Of a DNA stretch of 64,000 nt, positions 46,701-59,419 are shown piece after piece. A program made the position numbers and the translations under genes. This DNA comes from Dactylellina haptotyla. Taxonomy: Eukaryota; Ascomycota; Orbiliomycetes; Orbiliales; Orbiliaceae. The stretch spans positions 2,356,001 to 2,420,000 of the forward strand of contig CM062381.1 of NCBI GenBank assembly GCA_031310005.1, in the 5' to 3' direction. The notes below the pieces were generated by a model that saw only the letters and a program-made list of their open reading frames with translations, had not been told where the DNA came from and searched no databases. Numbering within the stretch: position 1 is the first letter of the stretch; every line of letters begins with the position of its first letter.

Positions 46701-49700
46701 CTATGATCTTAAACAAGGAAGAGATGCTCGTGGCTATCGACGGTTTCCGTGTAATCCTAATCGGAGACGTCCATGAACTCCCTTTGCTGGATCTTAGCAT
46801 CAAGCATTTTACAACTAGAGTTGGCAATTGGTCATCTGAGGTAAGCTTCCATCATACCTAAGTAAATAAAAAATAAAGCAAATAGGAATAATACTAACAA
46901 ATTACCTCCTAAGATGAATGGAGATACGAACATCGAAATCTTTGTTAATATCTACAACTTTTCAAAATCTGCTTGGGAGCCATTGATTGAACCATGGCAA
47001 CTTGGTCTCCACGTGAGTATCGTTCCTCTGGTAGGCTAAGAACACCCCTTAACGACTTTTTTTACAGGTTTCGCGCTCCATGAACCCAGACCGCTTAGCC
47101 ATAGAGCTGTTTTCCAGGAAAATGATGGAGCTCACGATAACAACCCAGAGCATTGTCCTAGTATCGAAGGCAGCTCTTTTCCTATCACAAAGCGATGAGG
47201 TATTAACGAAGCCACGAGGTGCGGATGCTCCATATAGGATACGTAACCACACCGGATATCCTATCCATGTTTGGGCTGATGTCGAGAGTCATTCGGGCGC
47301 ATCAATGGCTCGACGATTGGAAGATGGAGAAGAATCTCCATGGCGCTTCGAAGAATGGGAAAAAATGCGAGAGGTGAGGGTTTGGTTGCTCTGCTTTGAG
47401 AGGCTATCCGCTAATTGGAATTCAGAATCTAAACCCAGAAAGCGGAAGTGGGGTCGTTGGTGTTAAGCTGGAAGATACCCCGTTTGGAATTCAGAATCTA
47501 AACCCAGAAAGCGGAAGTGGGGTCGTTGGTGTTAAGCTGGAAGATACCCCGTTTGAGAGCGTGACAAAAATCCCAGTCAATCGCGAAGGAGAAGAGACAT
47601 ACGCACTTCGACCGCGAGCAAACAAGATAGTTCATCGACTCCTCTGCGAAGTCCACCTTGGTACTGACAATGTCAAATACATAACTTTTCGCTCACCATT
47701 GTTGGTTGAAAACAACACTCAAATCCCCATTGAGCTCGGTATCCTTGACTCTGCACGAACGCATGTCGCGAGGCTCTATAAAATAAAACCCGGCGATGCT
47801 CGCCCGTTCCCAGTCGAAGCGGCATTTTATAGCTCTGCAGTCGTTAGACCAGATGGTAAGATTCTCAATAACCTACTTTGATCTTTCATACTGATTGTTT
47901 TTCCTATAGCTGGTTTTGGTTATAGTTGGTCTGATGGGAGGATATATTGGGAGGATCTTCGTGGGGCTCCTACCCAAATGCTTACTTGTAAAAACGAAGA
48001 GGAAGCAGCACCACCATTCTATTTCCATATGCACGCGAACTACGAAAGAACCGACCCATTGACCAGGTATAACTTCTACCCCGTTCATTTAGACCTTATC
48101 TAATCAATCCCCCAAATTTTAGGAGATACCCACACATGAAGATCCGGCTTTCTGCACCAGTCGAAGTTGAAAATCTTCTTCCCTTTGACTTCAAGTATAG
48201 AATATATGACAAAAATACAAAAAAAGACTGGACAAATTTTTTGAGGAAAGGCGGTTTAAGTCCTGTACATGTCGTGCAGTTGTCTCATCTTTTGCTTATG
48301 AGCGTAGAGATGCAAGATACTGGTAAGTTGGAAATGCCCATTTTTAGGAATAATTATTAAAAGATATAGTATTTGGACAAAGTGAATTCGCGATTATAAA
48401 TTCAGCAGACAGCGATGACTTTAAAAGGGAACCGTCACTTTCCTTAAAAGATAGCAATGGGCTTGCCCTAAAATTACGGCTTCACTATTAGTAGGTACTC
48501 ATGATTCGAGATAAAATACATATACGCTGACTTGCGGATAGTCCAATCCCCAATGCTGGTGGTGCGTTTAGGGTCTCCGTATACAGTCCCTTTCTTCTCT
48601 TGAACAAAACGGGGCTTGAAATATTTGTAAAGGCCAAATCATCGCTGCAACAGGCGAGGCCTGCAGCAGGGCAGTCATTCTCAGGTATTACCCCCCAGAC
48701 TGCAGCACATTTAGCCCAAGCTAATTTTATTTTAAAGAGAGCCTATCAAGAAAGAAAGCAATTCCTTATATGTTCTCATATCCAACTGATGATCGGAGAA
48801 ACCGCGCTCTCCTCAAAGTCGGTGACTCGGCTTGGAGCAGGCCTGTTAGTTTCGAAGCCATCGGGAATATAGATGACGTAGTTATAGCCAGCTCTTCAAA
48901 ACAGGAGGAAATACACATTGGGATATCCGTTACTGAAGGCGAGGGAAAGGTAAGAGCACTACTTATTAACACAAGGATTCAGACCCCCTTCTTATCATCG
49001 CCTATTTCTTGAAAATTAGTATAAAATGACGAAGATCGTTACTCTCACCCCCCGCTTTATCCTCAATAGCAAAATCACGGAAGACATCAACGTACGGGAG
49101 TCAGCATCTTCCAAGATAATGACACTTAAACCAGGGGATCTGCTACCTCTCCATTTTCTAAGACAGGCTCATGAAAAGCAGCTAACATTTTGCTTCCCTG
49201 GCCTTGATAACCAATGGTACTCGCCAATTCCGATCATACCCTAGCTTCACTAATTCTAATTCTAATAAGGTCCTCCCCATTCAATATTTCAGATATTGGA
49301 ACAATTCATGTGAAGATATCGAAATCCGGCCGACGGCAAAGGTTGATTAGGATAGAAGTTCTTCAAGAACACGCAACAATATTTCTTCATGTTAGCATGG
49401 AGATGAAGAGCTGGCCATTTTCGATGCGAAATGAGAGCGATGCTGAATTTACTTTCTGGCAAGCGGTGAGGTTTATGCCCCCAATCAAACCCATGTTCGA
49501 GGGTGCTAATAACAAAATATCACCAGGACCCACATCTTGACGATGATGACGACCGACCAAATAGCGAGTCAAACTTCCGTCCAATTCGTTATCGTTTACC
49601 ACCACGGAGTATAATGCCGTATGCTTGGGATTTTCCAGCTGCAAAGAAAAAGGAGCTTATTCTTTCGTCTAATGGCAAGGAGCGGCATATTCGGTTGTCG

Positions 49701-51995
49701 GAAATAGGCAACCTTGTGAGATAAATTTCTCAGAGCTATTTGACGCAGGCAGTTTAAATACTAATACTGACTTTCTTTAGATTCCAATGAAAATTCCGGC
49801 AAAGCCTGGAGGTTCTCAACTGAAAATAATCGACATTAATGTCGCAGCAGATGGTCCAACCCAAACACTGATCCTCTCAAATTACAAGCAATCGAAGAGC
49901 ATTTATAAACCTAAATCAAACATCTCTCAAACCAGTGTGGCAAGCGGTTCAACTTCTGGTTTCGAAGTCCAAGAAGAAGATGGGGAGGTCAACTTCAAGA
50001 CGCAAGTACGTCTCGCTGGGGTTGGAATATCTTTGATCAACAGCCATCTGAAGGAACTTGCCTACGTCACCTTCCGTGGAATAGAGTTCAAATATAACGA
50101 GTCCAATCTTTACCAAACTCTGAATCTGGTTGTAAAATGGATTCAGATCGATAACCAGTTATATGGTGGTATTTTTCCAATATTGCTCTATCCGAGCGTA
50201 GTTCCGAAAACTGGGAAAGAAATGGATGTTCATCCTTCATTCCATACTGCAGTTACGCGAGTAAAAGATGATTGTAAGTCTATGTTAATATCATTTTCAT
50301 GGGTTGCTGTCACACAGAGCTGATTGCTGTTCTAGCTTATGGCGTTTTGTATATCAAATACGCTACTTTTCTATTACAACAGATGACTGTTGAAATTGAC
50401 GAAGACTTTATCTTCGCACTCTTAGACTTCTCTAAAATCCCTGGTGCGAGCTGGGCACCAGATACAGAGGAAGTTCTTTGCGATGAGAGTTTGGATATTC
50501 CCGAACCAAAAGCAACGGAAGCAGGCCAGGATGTTTATTTCGAATTACTCCACATACAACCAGCACAGATGGACCTATCTTTTGTTCGGACCGAACGAAT
50601 CAATGCCGAAGACAAGACCTCTTCAAGAAACCCGCTTATTTTCTTCGCTAACGTGCTTACAATGGCGATCGGCAACATCAATGATGCGCCAGTCAAGCTT
50701 AATGCGCTCTTATTAGAGAATGTTCGCGTATCTGTCCCTATTCTACTACAGCGGATCCAAGGCCACTATAGTCAGGAGTTCCTTTACCAAGTACATAAAA
50801 TACTGGGTTCAGCTGATTTCCTAGGAAACCCTGTTGGTCTTTTCAACAATATAAGTTCCGGGGTCATGGATATATTTTATGAACCCTACCAAGGTTTCGT
50901 CATGACGGATAGACCACAGGAGCTTGGAATCGGAATCGCTAAAGGAGCCACTAGCTTCGTTAAGAAATCGGTTTTCGGTGTGACCGATAGCCTTTCAAAA
51001 GTCACGGGAAGCATTTCCAAAGGTAGATCGTACCCCAATCTCGGCTTTCTAAATGCGCTTACTGAGCTATACTGGTGCGCAGGTCTTTCAGCCGCAACAT
51101 TAGATAAGCAATTTCAAGATCGAAGGCGGATGTCAAGATCTCGGAACCGACCAAAACATGCACTCTACGGGGTGACTAGTGGGGCAAATTCTTTCATCAC
51201 AAGTGTCGCTAGTGGCGTGGGGGGACTAGCTAGAAAACCATTGGAAGGAGCCGAGCGTGAAGGCGTTGCTGGATTTATCAAGGGATTTGGCAAAGGAGTT
51301 GTTGGTCTAGCGACTAAACCTGCAATTGGAGTATTCGACCTTGCTTCTAGTATACATAACCCCTATTTGAGATGAATTATTTATCTTCTTCGCTAACAGC
51401 AGGTAACCCAGATGTGACCGAAGGCATCCGTAATACTACAACTGTGTTTGATGCGGAAGGGCTAGAGAGGGTTCGATTAACAAGGTTCATTGGACGCGAC
51501 GGAATCGTTCGCCCATATTCACAAAGGGAGGCTTTAGGGCAGTTCTGGTTAAAGCAATTGGACAACGGGAAATATTTTGAGGAAGATTATATTGCACACC
51601 TTGAACTTCCAGGCGAAGATGTTGTCGTAATGCTGACATATAGGTGAGACTCAGCCCTATACAAAGCATTTGGTCTATACTCTAACACGTGAATCCAAAA
51701 TTTAGCCGCATTATGCTTGTGAAGTCCAAGAAGCTCGTTTGTGAATGGGATGTGCCCTTGAAAGACCTCCAAACCATCAGTATGGAAAAAACAGGAATAT
51801 CTTTATCTCTTCGAGGTATGTTGAATCTTGAAGGTCTTTACAGCAAAAAAATGGGGATTTAATTTCCATTTCAATCGCCTAGGTGGTGTCACCGGACCTT
51901 TTATTCCTTGTACCGATACAAGTCGGCAATTTCTCTACAACAAAATTGCACTAGCCGTCAATAACTTCAATTCAAAGAATCAAGAAATGGTATAG
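40763..51995 (+). CDS. VPS13: Vacuolar protein sorting protein VPS13 (bridge-type lipid transporter)
   Basis: 26 exons, 3,223 residues: 40763-40809, 40867-40914, 41004-41043, 41105-41169, 41239-41326, 41389-41538, 41599-41670, 41765-43912, 43964-45292, 45347-46840, 46914-47012, 47068-47373, 47426-47855, 47910-48066, 48123-48322, 48370-48490, 48542-48684, 48759-48949, 49020-49216, 49270-49465, 49527-49715, 49781-50273, 50336-51349, 51412-51643, 51706-51815 and 51883-51995. Known role: a rod-shaped lipid channel at membrane contact sites. The chorein N-terminus is MLEGLVATLLNRFLGMYIRN and NIGIWSGDVQLRDLELRKE. The middle carries the beta-rich groove. The VAB region (about exons 12-20) includes IRNHTGYPIHVW and AIPYMFSYPTDDRRNRALLK. 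The C-terminal APT1/ATG2-C part shows SYGVLYIKYATFLLQQMTVE, and the PH-like end is RIMLVKSKKLVCEWDVPLKD. Exon 13 holds an exact 69-bp tandem duplication adding 23 residues. Introns are only 47-94 nt. Confidence 0.95.
47415..47555 (+). repeat. Exact 69-bp tandem duplication across a VPS13 splice acceptor
   Basis: The sequence from 47415 to 47486 is identical to that from 47484 to 47555 at an offset of 69 bp. Each copy carries the intron-12 3' splice site (GGAATTCAG) followed by the codons for NLNPESGSGVVGVKLEDTPF. The unit is 23 codons, so the frame is kept whichever acceptor is used. Confidence 0.95.
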
Positions 51996-52673
51996 GTATC
52001 GGGGAGATTGGGTAGTTCGGGGATAAAATATTTAGTGTATCAATTCGCTGTCACTGGCTAACATAAATACTCAGATCAGGCATACTATTTCAGCAATATC
52101 CCGCTGGTTTGAACAATTGCTTTTCTTCTAGCTTGATAGAAACGCGGGCAGCTCAGAGGGGTCATGTTTAAATATTCTAGAAACATTGTGGCAGAGTTTG
52201 CCTGTTCTTCAATTTTTATTTCTAATTTTTTAATTTTTTTCCACCGATTTTTTCCTTTCCCCTTTCTTCTTTTTTAGCAGGGATCTTTTCCGTAAACATA
52301 AAAAGGCCAAGTTTCTTCCATACAAATTTCGGATGGAGGCAATAGAAAGTTTCGGATTAGTGACTATATACAGAAAGCCCTCTGTGTCGAATCGTTGCGC
52401 ACCTTTGAATTAAAAGTAAATAAAATAAAACAAGCAGACCAAACAAAAGTTTTAAATTTACGTGTTCACATGAACGCCAACCTAAACCCTACACCGTCCT
52501 TTCGCCTGAAAACGCCGCGTCAAGGGCATCATGCAATATAAAGAAAAGAACGAGGGTAAAGAACAATCGAAACAAACCAACGTTTATATGTACTGAATGC
52601 AAGTGAAAAACATTTACAGGTTCTTCTTAAAAACCGTTAAGAACGGACAAGGGAACGGCATTAGCTAGCGGTC
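51996..52673. other. Convergent 3' flanks, VPS13 and the C2H2 gene
   Basis: 678 bp with a T-rich tract at about 52200-52280 and A-rich stretches near 52410-52450. It should contain both polyadenylation regions. No gene was recognised. Confidence 0.5.
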
Positions 52674-54161
52674 TCAACAAAGAGATGCCCGGGGGGTCAT
52701 CAGAGGATGCATTACGACCTCGGTTGTAGGTTTCACCTGAGTTAAACTCTCAATTGGTGTGTTTTCATAATATATTCGCTGTTCTCCGTTGTGAAAGTGT
52801 GTGTGATCGAATTGAGAATAGCCGTACCAGAGTCCTGCACCTGGTTGCTGTTGGGGTCCCATAACAGCTATTGGCATGTCGCTAATACTATGTTCTTGGA
52901 CAGAATGCGGTAGACCATCCTGGGTGCCAGATTGTTGCATGAATAGTGTTACATTGCCAACGCTATCTACACCAGGCGTATTTATGACGGGACTACGATA
53001 AAAGTAATCAACTGAGGCTCCGCTGGTAGCAGTAGAACAGTTTGAAAGCTCCCCAGGGCTACCCACACAGTGTCCAGAGACGATGTTCTGTTGGCTTGGG
53101 CTGCTGCTGCACACAATACGGAGGTTTGGGTTATATTGAGTGGCGGCTGCAGGATGAGCAATACCGTTGGTAGCGATGAAATCATCTGCGCATGACCGAG
53201 GGAGGCTCGCGAAATGTTGGGGAGCAGCATCTTGGAAACAGTATGGGCTCGTCGGCGTCATAGGATGTTCTGAAACCATTGATTGTTGCGAAGGATGGGG
53301 AAAGCCACCAGCGCCGTTGTAGCTATCACCAAAGCCCAAAACCGATGGGTTGGTTCGGGGGCTAGGAGGGAGAGAAAGGTCGGGTCTAAAAAGACTTAGA
53401 TGCCGGCCTTGGCTCTGGGGTAAATGCTCTGCTGCTACATGGTTGCGAAGTGCTTCTGGCCGTGTTTGCGACAGTTTTTTTGGGTGAGAACGTTCAATAG
53501 CAGCCATATCGTCATTCTCAGAGTCATCGTCCGAGACGTCAAGATTCTGACCAATACCATGCGCACGACGTGCATGCTTTATTAAAGTAGTTTTCCTACA
53601 GAAACTACGTAAACTTGATGAGCAATTCGTTCCACCTTCAGGGGATTCTATATTCGATGGGGCGGTTACCTTTTACCACACCTGTGGGCACCACATAGAT
53701 AGGGGCGCCGTCCTGTATGAATTCTTCTATGCCTGGCTAAACTCGAGGACTGTGCGATGTTGTCAGTACGACCGGTGGATTCATTGACCACGAGGTAACA
53801 GGCTTGCTTACATCTGAAAAGCATTTGCCGCAACCGATGAATTCGCACTGATGCGGCTTTTCTCCAGTGTGCGTTCTAATGTGGACGGTGAGGGCGCTTC
53901 GTTGGATGAAGCTTTTCTTGCACCCGGCAAAAGTGCATGCATACGGGCGTGTGTTTGTATGAATACGATGGTGTCTCTGAAGATCAGACTTCCTGTTGAA
54001 TTTCTACACAAGGACGCACAGGTTAGCAGCAGTGGCAAAAGAGCATCCACCGATGCACACACACACGGGTCTGGTGGACGTGCCTTGTTGCAATCAGGCC
54101 AATCGCAGGGGAATTGCTTCGGCGCATGTCGCTCGTCGATTATGAGCTCGTGAATCTCCAT
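52674..54161 (-). CDS. C2H2 zinc-finger transcription factor with four tandem fingers
   Basis: Four exons, 54084-54161, 53812-54003, 53670-53749 and 52674-53604, encoding 426 residues. Four N-terminal fingers are rebuilt exactly by splicing: CDWPDC with HHRIH (19-41), CTFAGC with HIRTH (49-71), CEFIGC with HRRIH (79-101) and CGAHRC with HARRAH (109-132). TGEKP and TGRRP linkers join fingers 2-3 and 3-4. An acidic stretch ([11 protein letters not shown]) follows, then a Pro/Ser/Gln-rich, probably activating, C-terminal half. Intron 1 (54004-54083) must begin with GC (AAG|GCACGT), because the C-X4-C-X12-H finger spacing requires CNK to join [11 protein letters not shown] directly. Introns 2 and 3 are 53750-53811 and 53605-53669. 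Target genes are unknown; the layout resembles the Azf1-like group, but I do not assign a name. Confidence 0.87.
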
Positions 54162-55572
54162 TCTGTGTTGCGGTGTTGGGGCGTGTTGGATCAACTTGGT
54201 GGCCGACTCGGCTGACGGTCAGCTTGAATGGAAGCAGGTGGGCTCCGCGAAACGACGGGTTTATGTATATATAAATATATACGCCCGAGATGTTCCTGCC
54301 TGGCTTCGATCGGGCGACAGATTTTGTGCCCTCGACTACTCTGTTAATGATGATAGAGGACTACAGCAAAAGAGACCGAGGTAAGGTGGGTCTAGAGGGC
54401 TGGCTCTCTCTGAGTTTCTAGAGTGCGTGCTTTTCGGTTTTCTTTTTTTCCCAACGTCCCTCGAGATGGCCTTCGTTCATGTCAGCACTGGCAATAATAA
54501 TAATCACGGAAATGAAATGCAAGGTATGAGGGAGAGAAGACGAAAGCAAAGTAAAACATTAGATGTGCAGACATGTCTTCTTGACTCCAGTCAACAGAGT
54601 CTCTGCTTCAACCAAAGGGAAGGGAGCCCCGAATAAGAGAAAGGAATGGGTAGGAAAACGTGCATCTGCCTATTTAAACGATGAGAAGAGGGCCCAGTCT
54701 CGAAAGTATAACTAATCAGAATAATCGACGCAATGCTCGAAAACGCCGCCAAGGTTTTGTACTTCTTTGCTGATGCGCACCCATGCACATGTCTAAAGTA
54801 AGCACAGTGGTCTCATAGTGCTACTTAATCATGCAGCGATAGCATTTATAATTTCTCCTACCCCTCTTCATTCCATACCGTCTGAGATTTCAGTGGACTT
54901 TTTATTTTATTTTTATTTCCCTCAAAATAAAGGTAATAAATAAAATAAATAAAAAGGAGGTAGAGAACAAGGAAATTTAGGTCTTCCATCCTGTGGCAGA
55001 TATTACTAGTGAGAGCGGAGAGGGAAAGGAAATTGAGCTGTGCAGTACGCAAATGGAAGAAGCACGAGTGCGAGAATAGAGAAAAGACGAAGAGAGATTC
55101 GAAGACTGGTCTTACCTAAGGATTGGAAGATGATTTTCTAAAAAATTCCTATAGAAACTGCCAACAAAGTGGTGTTTGCCAGCGATCCTAGGTCCTGTCA
55201 GCAATGAGAGTCACACCTCCAAGCAAACATCCGAAGTGGATATGCTCACCAACTTTTCAGCGGCAACACAAGCAGCAAACAAGGGAGTCAGGTCTACCTA
55301 TTGTTTAAATATTGATGAATCGCTATCTTTACCACTTTGGGTAAGCTAGAGAAGCGAGTGATATTTGATCTCAAGTAACAAGTAATAGACCTTGAGGGGG
55401 GAAGGATACGATGGCCGACAAAATTGGAAAGTGAGCTGTGGAATAATTCAAAGGCTCCGTCTCGGTCTCTTTTGATAATTCATTAAGCAGTAATATGCGT
55501 AACGATTATATGAATACGTGAACCCAAAGATAAGGCGATGAACCTGGTTGAAATATATGTGTTCAAGGCTCT

Positions 55573-55612
55573 CTTCTTCTTCTTCTTCTTCTTCTTCTTC
55601 TTCTTCTTCTTC
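55573..55612. repeat. (CTT)n microsatellite, about 13 units
   Basis: An uninterrupted run of about 40 bp of CTT units (GAA on the other strand) in the gene-free region upstream of the C2H2 factor. Such triplet tracts are length-variable between isolates. Confidence 0.95.
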
Positions 55613-56743
55613 GTTTTGTTTCTTGGAAAATAAAAATAAAATAAAATAAAAGAAGACTATTTTTCTTCCTATATCTTTCGTTCGGGTTTTTTGTTTTTAA
55701 AAGGCCATGCGAGGGAATAGAGATTGCTCGGGAAGAAGCTCTCGTCGGGGGGTGTGGTTGATGATACTGATATATAACGAATTACCAGGCTTTCCCAAGA
55801 CAATAGTCCATCGCAGTAGTACAATTGTTCAATAGTACGCTAGTTCTAAGATTGAACCGAATCGCTATCCCCTGGCTTTTCACTTCACCCTTTTCTTTCT
55901 TTTTCTCTCTCTGGCTCCCCGACAATTTTTGATGTGGGTCTGGTTCTCCTCCCCTGCTACCGTTCCCCGCCTCATTTAGATTGACAATAATCCAGTACGC
56001 TGTGCATACATTACCACGTCCGCTCTAGCGTCTTGATTCTGATAATCCCTGATCGATGACCATCTCCACATGCGGGCAGGAGCTGAATACTGAAGTAGGC
56101 ATGGTGCGCTGCAGATGTTACAGAAGCCGTGACTTGGAAATAATCCGCTTTTCTATCCTCCCCAATAATGCGCTTTCAAACTTTGACATGTACCTTACAT
56201 AAAATCCCACGAAATCATTGTTCTGATACCTCGAGTCAACTCATCCGATCCAGCTTGACTTGGGTTATTCGAAAATTCAACTTCTGTCTTATGTTATCTT
56301 TTCTTACTGAAGGCAGTGGAAAGATAGAAGAAGAGGGAGGCAACTTAACAAAAAAAGAAAGAGAGAAAGAAGAACGAAAAAGGCGACACGAAGAAGAAGA
56401 AAAAACAATAATCATAATAAATAAAGCCATGGAAATGAAAATGACATTCGAAAAGATGAAATAGAATCCAAATACACGATACAGCTGAGAGGGCTGGACA
56501 CCACCAACATCTTTGGTGTAAGCTTTCCTGTGTTGAGAATCACATCCTGCGGCTAGATGGTGAAACAACTTGACCAGGACTGCGACCCGGAGCCAATATC
56601 CACGCTCATATCAACCGGGAACAGGGGACTGTCATAGTGGTTCCGGAAAAACACCTCTGTCGCAAAAGAAAAGCAAGGCGCAGGAAAAGAAAAAGGACTA
56701 AAACTAAGATAGAAACCAAAGACACCATTTTTGTTTTTCTTTG

Positions 56744-56781
56744 TTTTTTTTTTTTGTTTTTTTTTTTGGGGGGGGGGGGGG
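56744..56781. repeat. Composite homopolymer T12-G-T11-G14
   Basis: Two T runs separated by a single G, then fourteen G. It is similar in order and orientation to the T19-G9 tract at 18561-18588. Confidence 0.9.
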
Positions 56782-59401
56782 ACGGGAAAGAACGAAAAGG
56801 AAACGGAAAGTACATGTACAGGGAAGAAACAAAAGGGACAAAGTTGGCGACGAGCTGCAATTCTGCATCATGACGATCCTTGAGTGAGGTCTAAGTACGA
56901 GTTGGTACATTACGTTCAGTCCATGACATGGAGATTCACGCTCAAGACCTATCGAGACTAGTTGGCTGTCCGGAAGCCAGCCATCCCTAACTTGCATGTA
57001 TTACAGCTGCACATGGGCTGGCCCCACCCGAACTTGCATGATTCTCTGTTCCATTGCTAGTTTGTCGTGTCAAACATATTCGTGCAACGCTGAATCTTGT
57101 TTGGGGTGCCGTTCCTGTCTTCTTTGATGTGCCACTTGACGATTTCCTTGCGCATGCTACCCAATACTTTGTCCAAGGGTACTAGCATGATTGGATGAAG
57201 GGTCGTTGTTTTACCTCAGGTACCAAAGACACAAATTCACGGCCTTGACCACCACTCTTTGCATAATAAGATATAAAAATGTGGATACCAGGATAAAAAC
57301 TAACCCGAGGAGGGCCTTTACCAGTCCTTGAATGAACTCAAGGTCAACATTCCACGAAGCTCGTCTTCCGTGCAATAGCACATTTCCCACCTTCAATCTC
57401 GTTCCTTAAACCCTGAGGCGGATTTTCAAATCGAAATTCGCGAGGCGATTACTGAGCACGAAACTAATTGAATTGTTCTTCTGTCCTAATTTGAGACCAA
57501 ACCAGCTGGAGACCAAGGAGCAAATTTCTCGGGTCAAACTTTAACTCAAAGAACCAAAGTCTTTAGAAGACAGGGAACGCTTGTCTTAAGTATTGTCGGG
57601 GATATCCCTGATAGCTTCTGGATAAATTCGGCCATGCCTCAGACCAAAACTCCTTCTGCAAAATGTACCATTACCGAGGGTGGGGAGCCCTGCATCAGGA
57701 AGAGACAGACTCGTCCACGAGACTACTCGCAGTACTTTATCAATTGATGGGCCAAAGTGTTAAGGTATTAGTACTCCAATCATTTGGTTTTTCCGCCTCG
57801 TGGGAGATGGACGATCTTTCCTCAAGGGCTTCGGGACAACGACTATCTTCCCCTCGACATGCATATGCATGCCCAGAGGCGCTTATTGCTTCTTCCAATA
57901 TTCTTCTCCCATGCGCATGCAGGAGGCCTCCAGAACCGTCTCATGCAACTCTCGTGGCTTCGACGGAACTTCCATGGATCTTCCTAGTCAAAGTCAAGGG
58001 TCCAAGCAAGAGGAGTCAACGTCTCATCTTTGAAGCTATGATAATGCTCAACGAACGCCACGATTGCGGGGTGCGGTGAGGCGAAAGTAAACGTCAACCT
58101 CACTTGATGACCCACTAAATGTATTAATTACCCTCGACTTGCGGACACAGCTAACGGCCAGGGCGTCTAAATCATGACTATTATATAGTTGCCGCGTGAG
58201 TGACACGAAAAGCTTTTAATATAGCCTGTATATGCATCAATCAGACGTTCGCAGATAGAATGGTTATTCTCATTTCTTGTAGACGTATGAATGAGGCTGT
58301 ATTTGAGCACTCTAAGATCTGGTCTCTCTTATTGTTATCCTCCCACATCAATCAGCATTCCAACATGAATCCAGGTCTTTCGCAGGCTCCCAGAGGAATC
58401 AAGGGATAAAGGTTTCATATTTGTCTAGCCCAATAATGGCAAAGCTTTTGGTGGCATCGAATCACACTAGCCTTAATCCGTAGCCCAAGCCCCGTATTCA
58501 TTTGCAGCAGTTTTATTCTATTTACCAGGATGGCCCCTGATAGGACCCGCCAGCTTCTAACCGATTCCGTTCGCGTGTTATTGCAAGGAAGTTTTTTTTT
58601 TCCTTTCCCTCTGAGGCTTGCGTAAAAATACATCACCAGATCCGGCGCCATGGAAAAAGCAGCCAAATCAACCTTCTGATCTCTCATTCTATACCGAACT
58701 ATAACGGGTAACAAGACACTTTCAAATATTTAAAGATCGGTGAATTGTCGCAAAATATGCTCGGCAAGCTTGAAAATCATTCTGCGCGATTTTCCAAGCA
58801 GTTTGGGATACAACCAAAAAATGGTGTCCAATATAGGTTTAGCGCATTTTGCCGGCTCCAGCCATGTTGAAATCCGAGCCGTCTTGGTGGGGAAACACCA
58901 AGCCGCACTTCCTTCATGCAAATTTGCAATACACCCTAGTAGATCTATTGTGGAGTATTTGCGATCAATGAGCCAATAGGGTTAACTTTCAACCTTCCTC
59001 TCCACTTGACCTTAGGTGAACCACAATCCGTCTAAACGAAACCTCCAAATCGAGCTGGCTGTTCCATAGATGTTCTCCAGCCATTCGTTCGTCTTCGATT
59101 CTAAACAGTCTTCCCAGCTCTTATTTATATTTGTACCTATCGTTTCTGGGTAGCATGGTCGTGATTTTATAGCTCGCTCAGCATGCATGAAAAGGTGGAT
59201 GGTGGGAGGGTATATTCTCAGTCAAGAGCCGAGTATGCAGGTGGATGATCTTTCTTGCACACGAGGAAAGCATACTTAATCATGTGCTCAGTGGACCAAA
59301 CTTAGCCTAATATATGACCAGATGTGTGGATACAGCACCGTCTGCATTCATGATATGCTTTACTGGACTTTCCAGAGGGCACGGTTCCAGAAAGTCTTTG
59401 A

Positions 59402-59419
59402 TGACTGACTGACTGACTG
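59402..59419. repeat. (GACT)n short tandem repeat
   Basis: About four tandem GACT units in the gene-free region. It is a plain short tandem repeat. Confidence 0.8.

Noticed and set aside
47484-47555. Idea that the VPS13 repeat is a two-member coding repeat family or transposon footprint
   Set aside because: There are exactly two copies, 100% identical, with no flanking target duplication or element between them; simple tandem duplication explains it.
56168-56568. Lys/Glu-rich frame on one strand and Phe/Ser-rich frame on the other
   Set aside because: Both arise from the purine-rich tract; this is a low-complexity artefact.
57663-58079. 138-codon plus-strand open frame in the gene-free region
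   Set aside because: No recognisable domain or conserved-looking motif; overlapping frames of similar length exist, and the composition resembles non-coding DNA.
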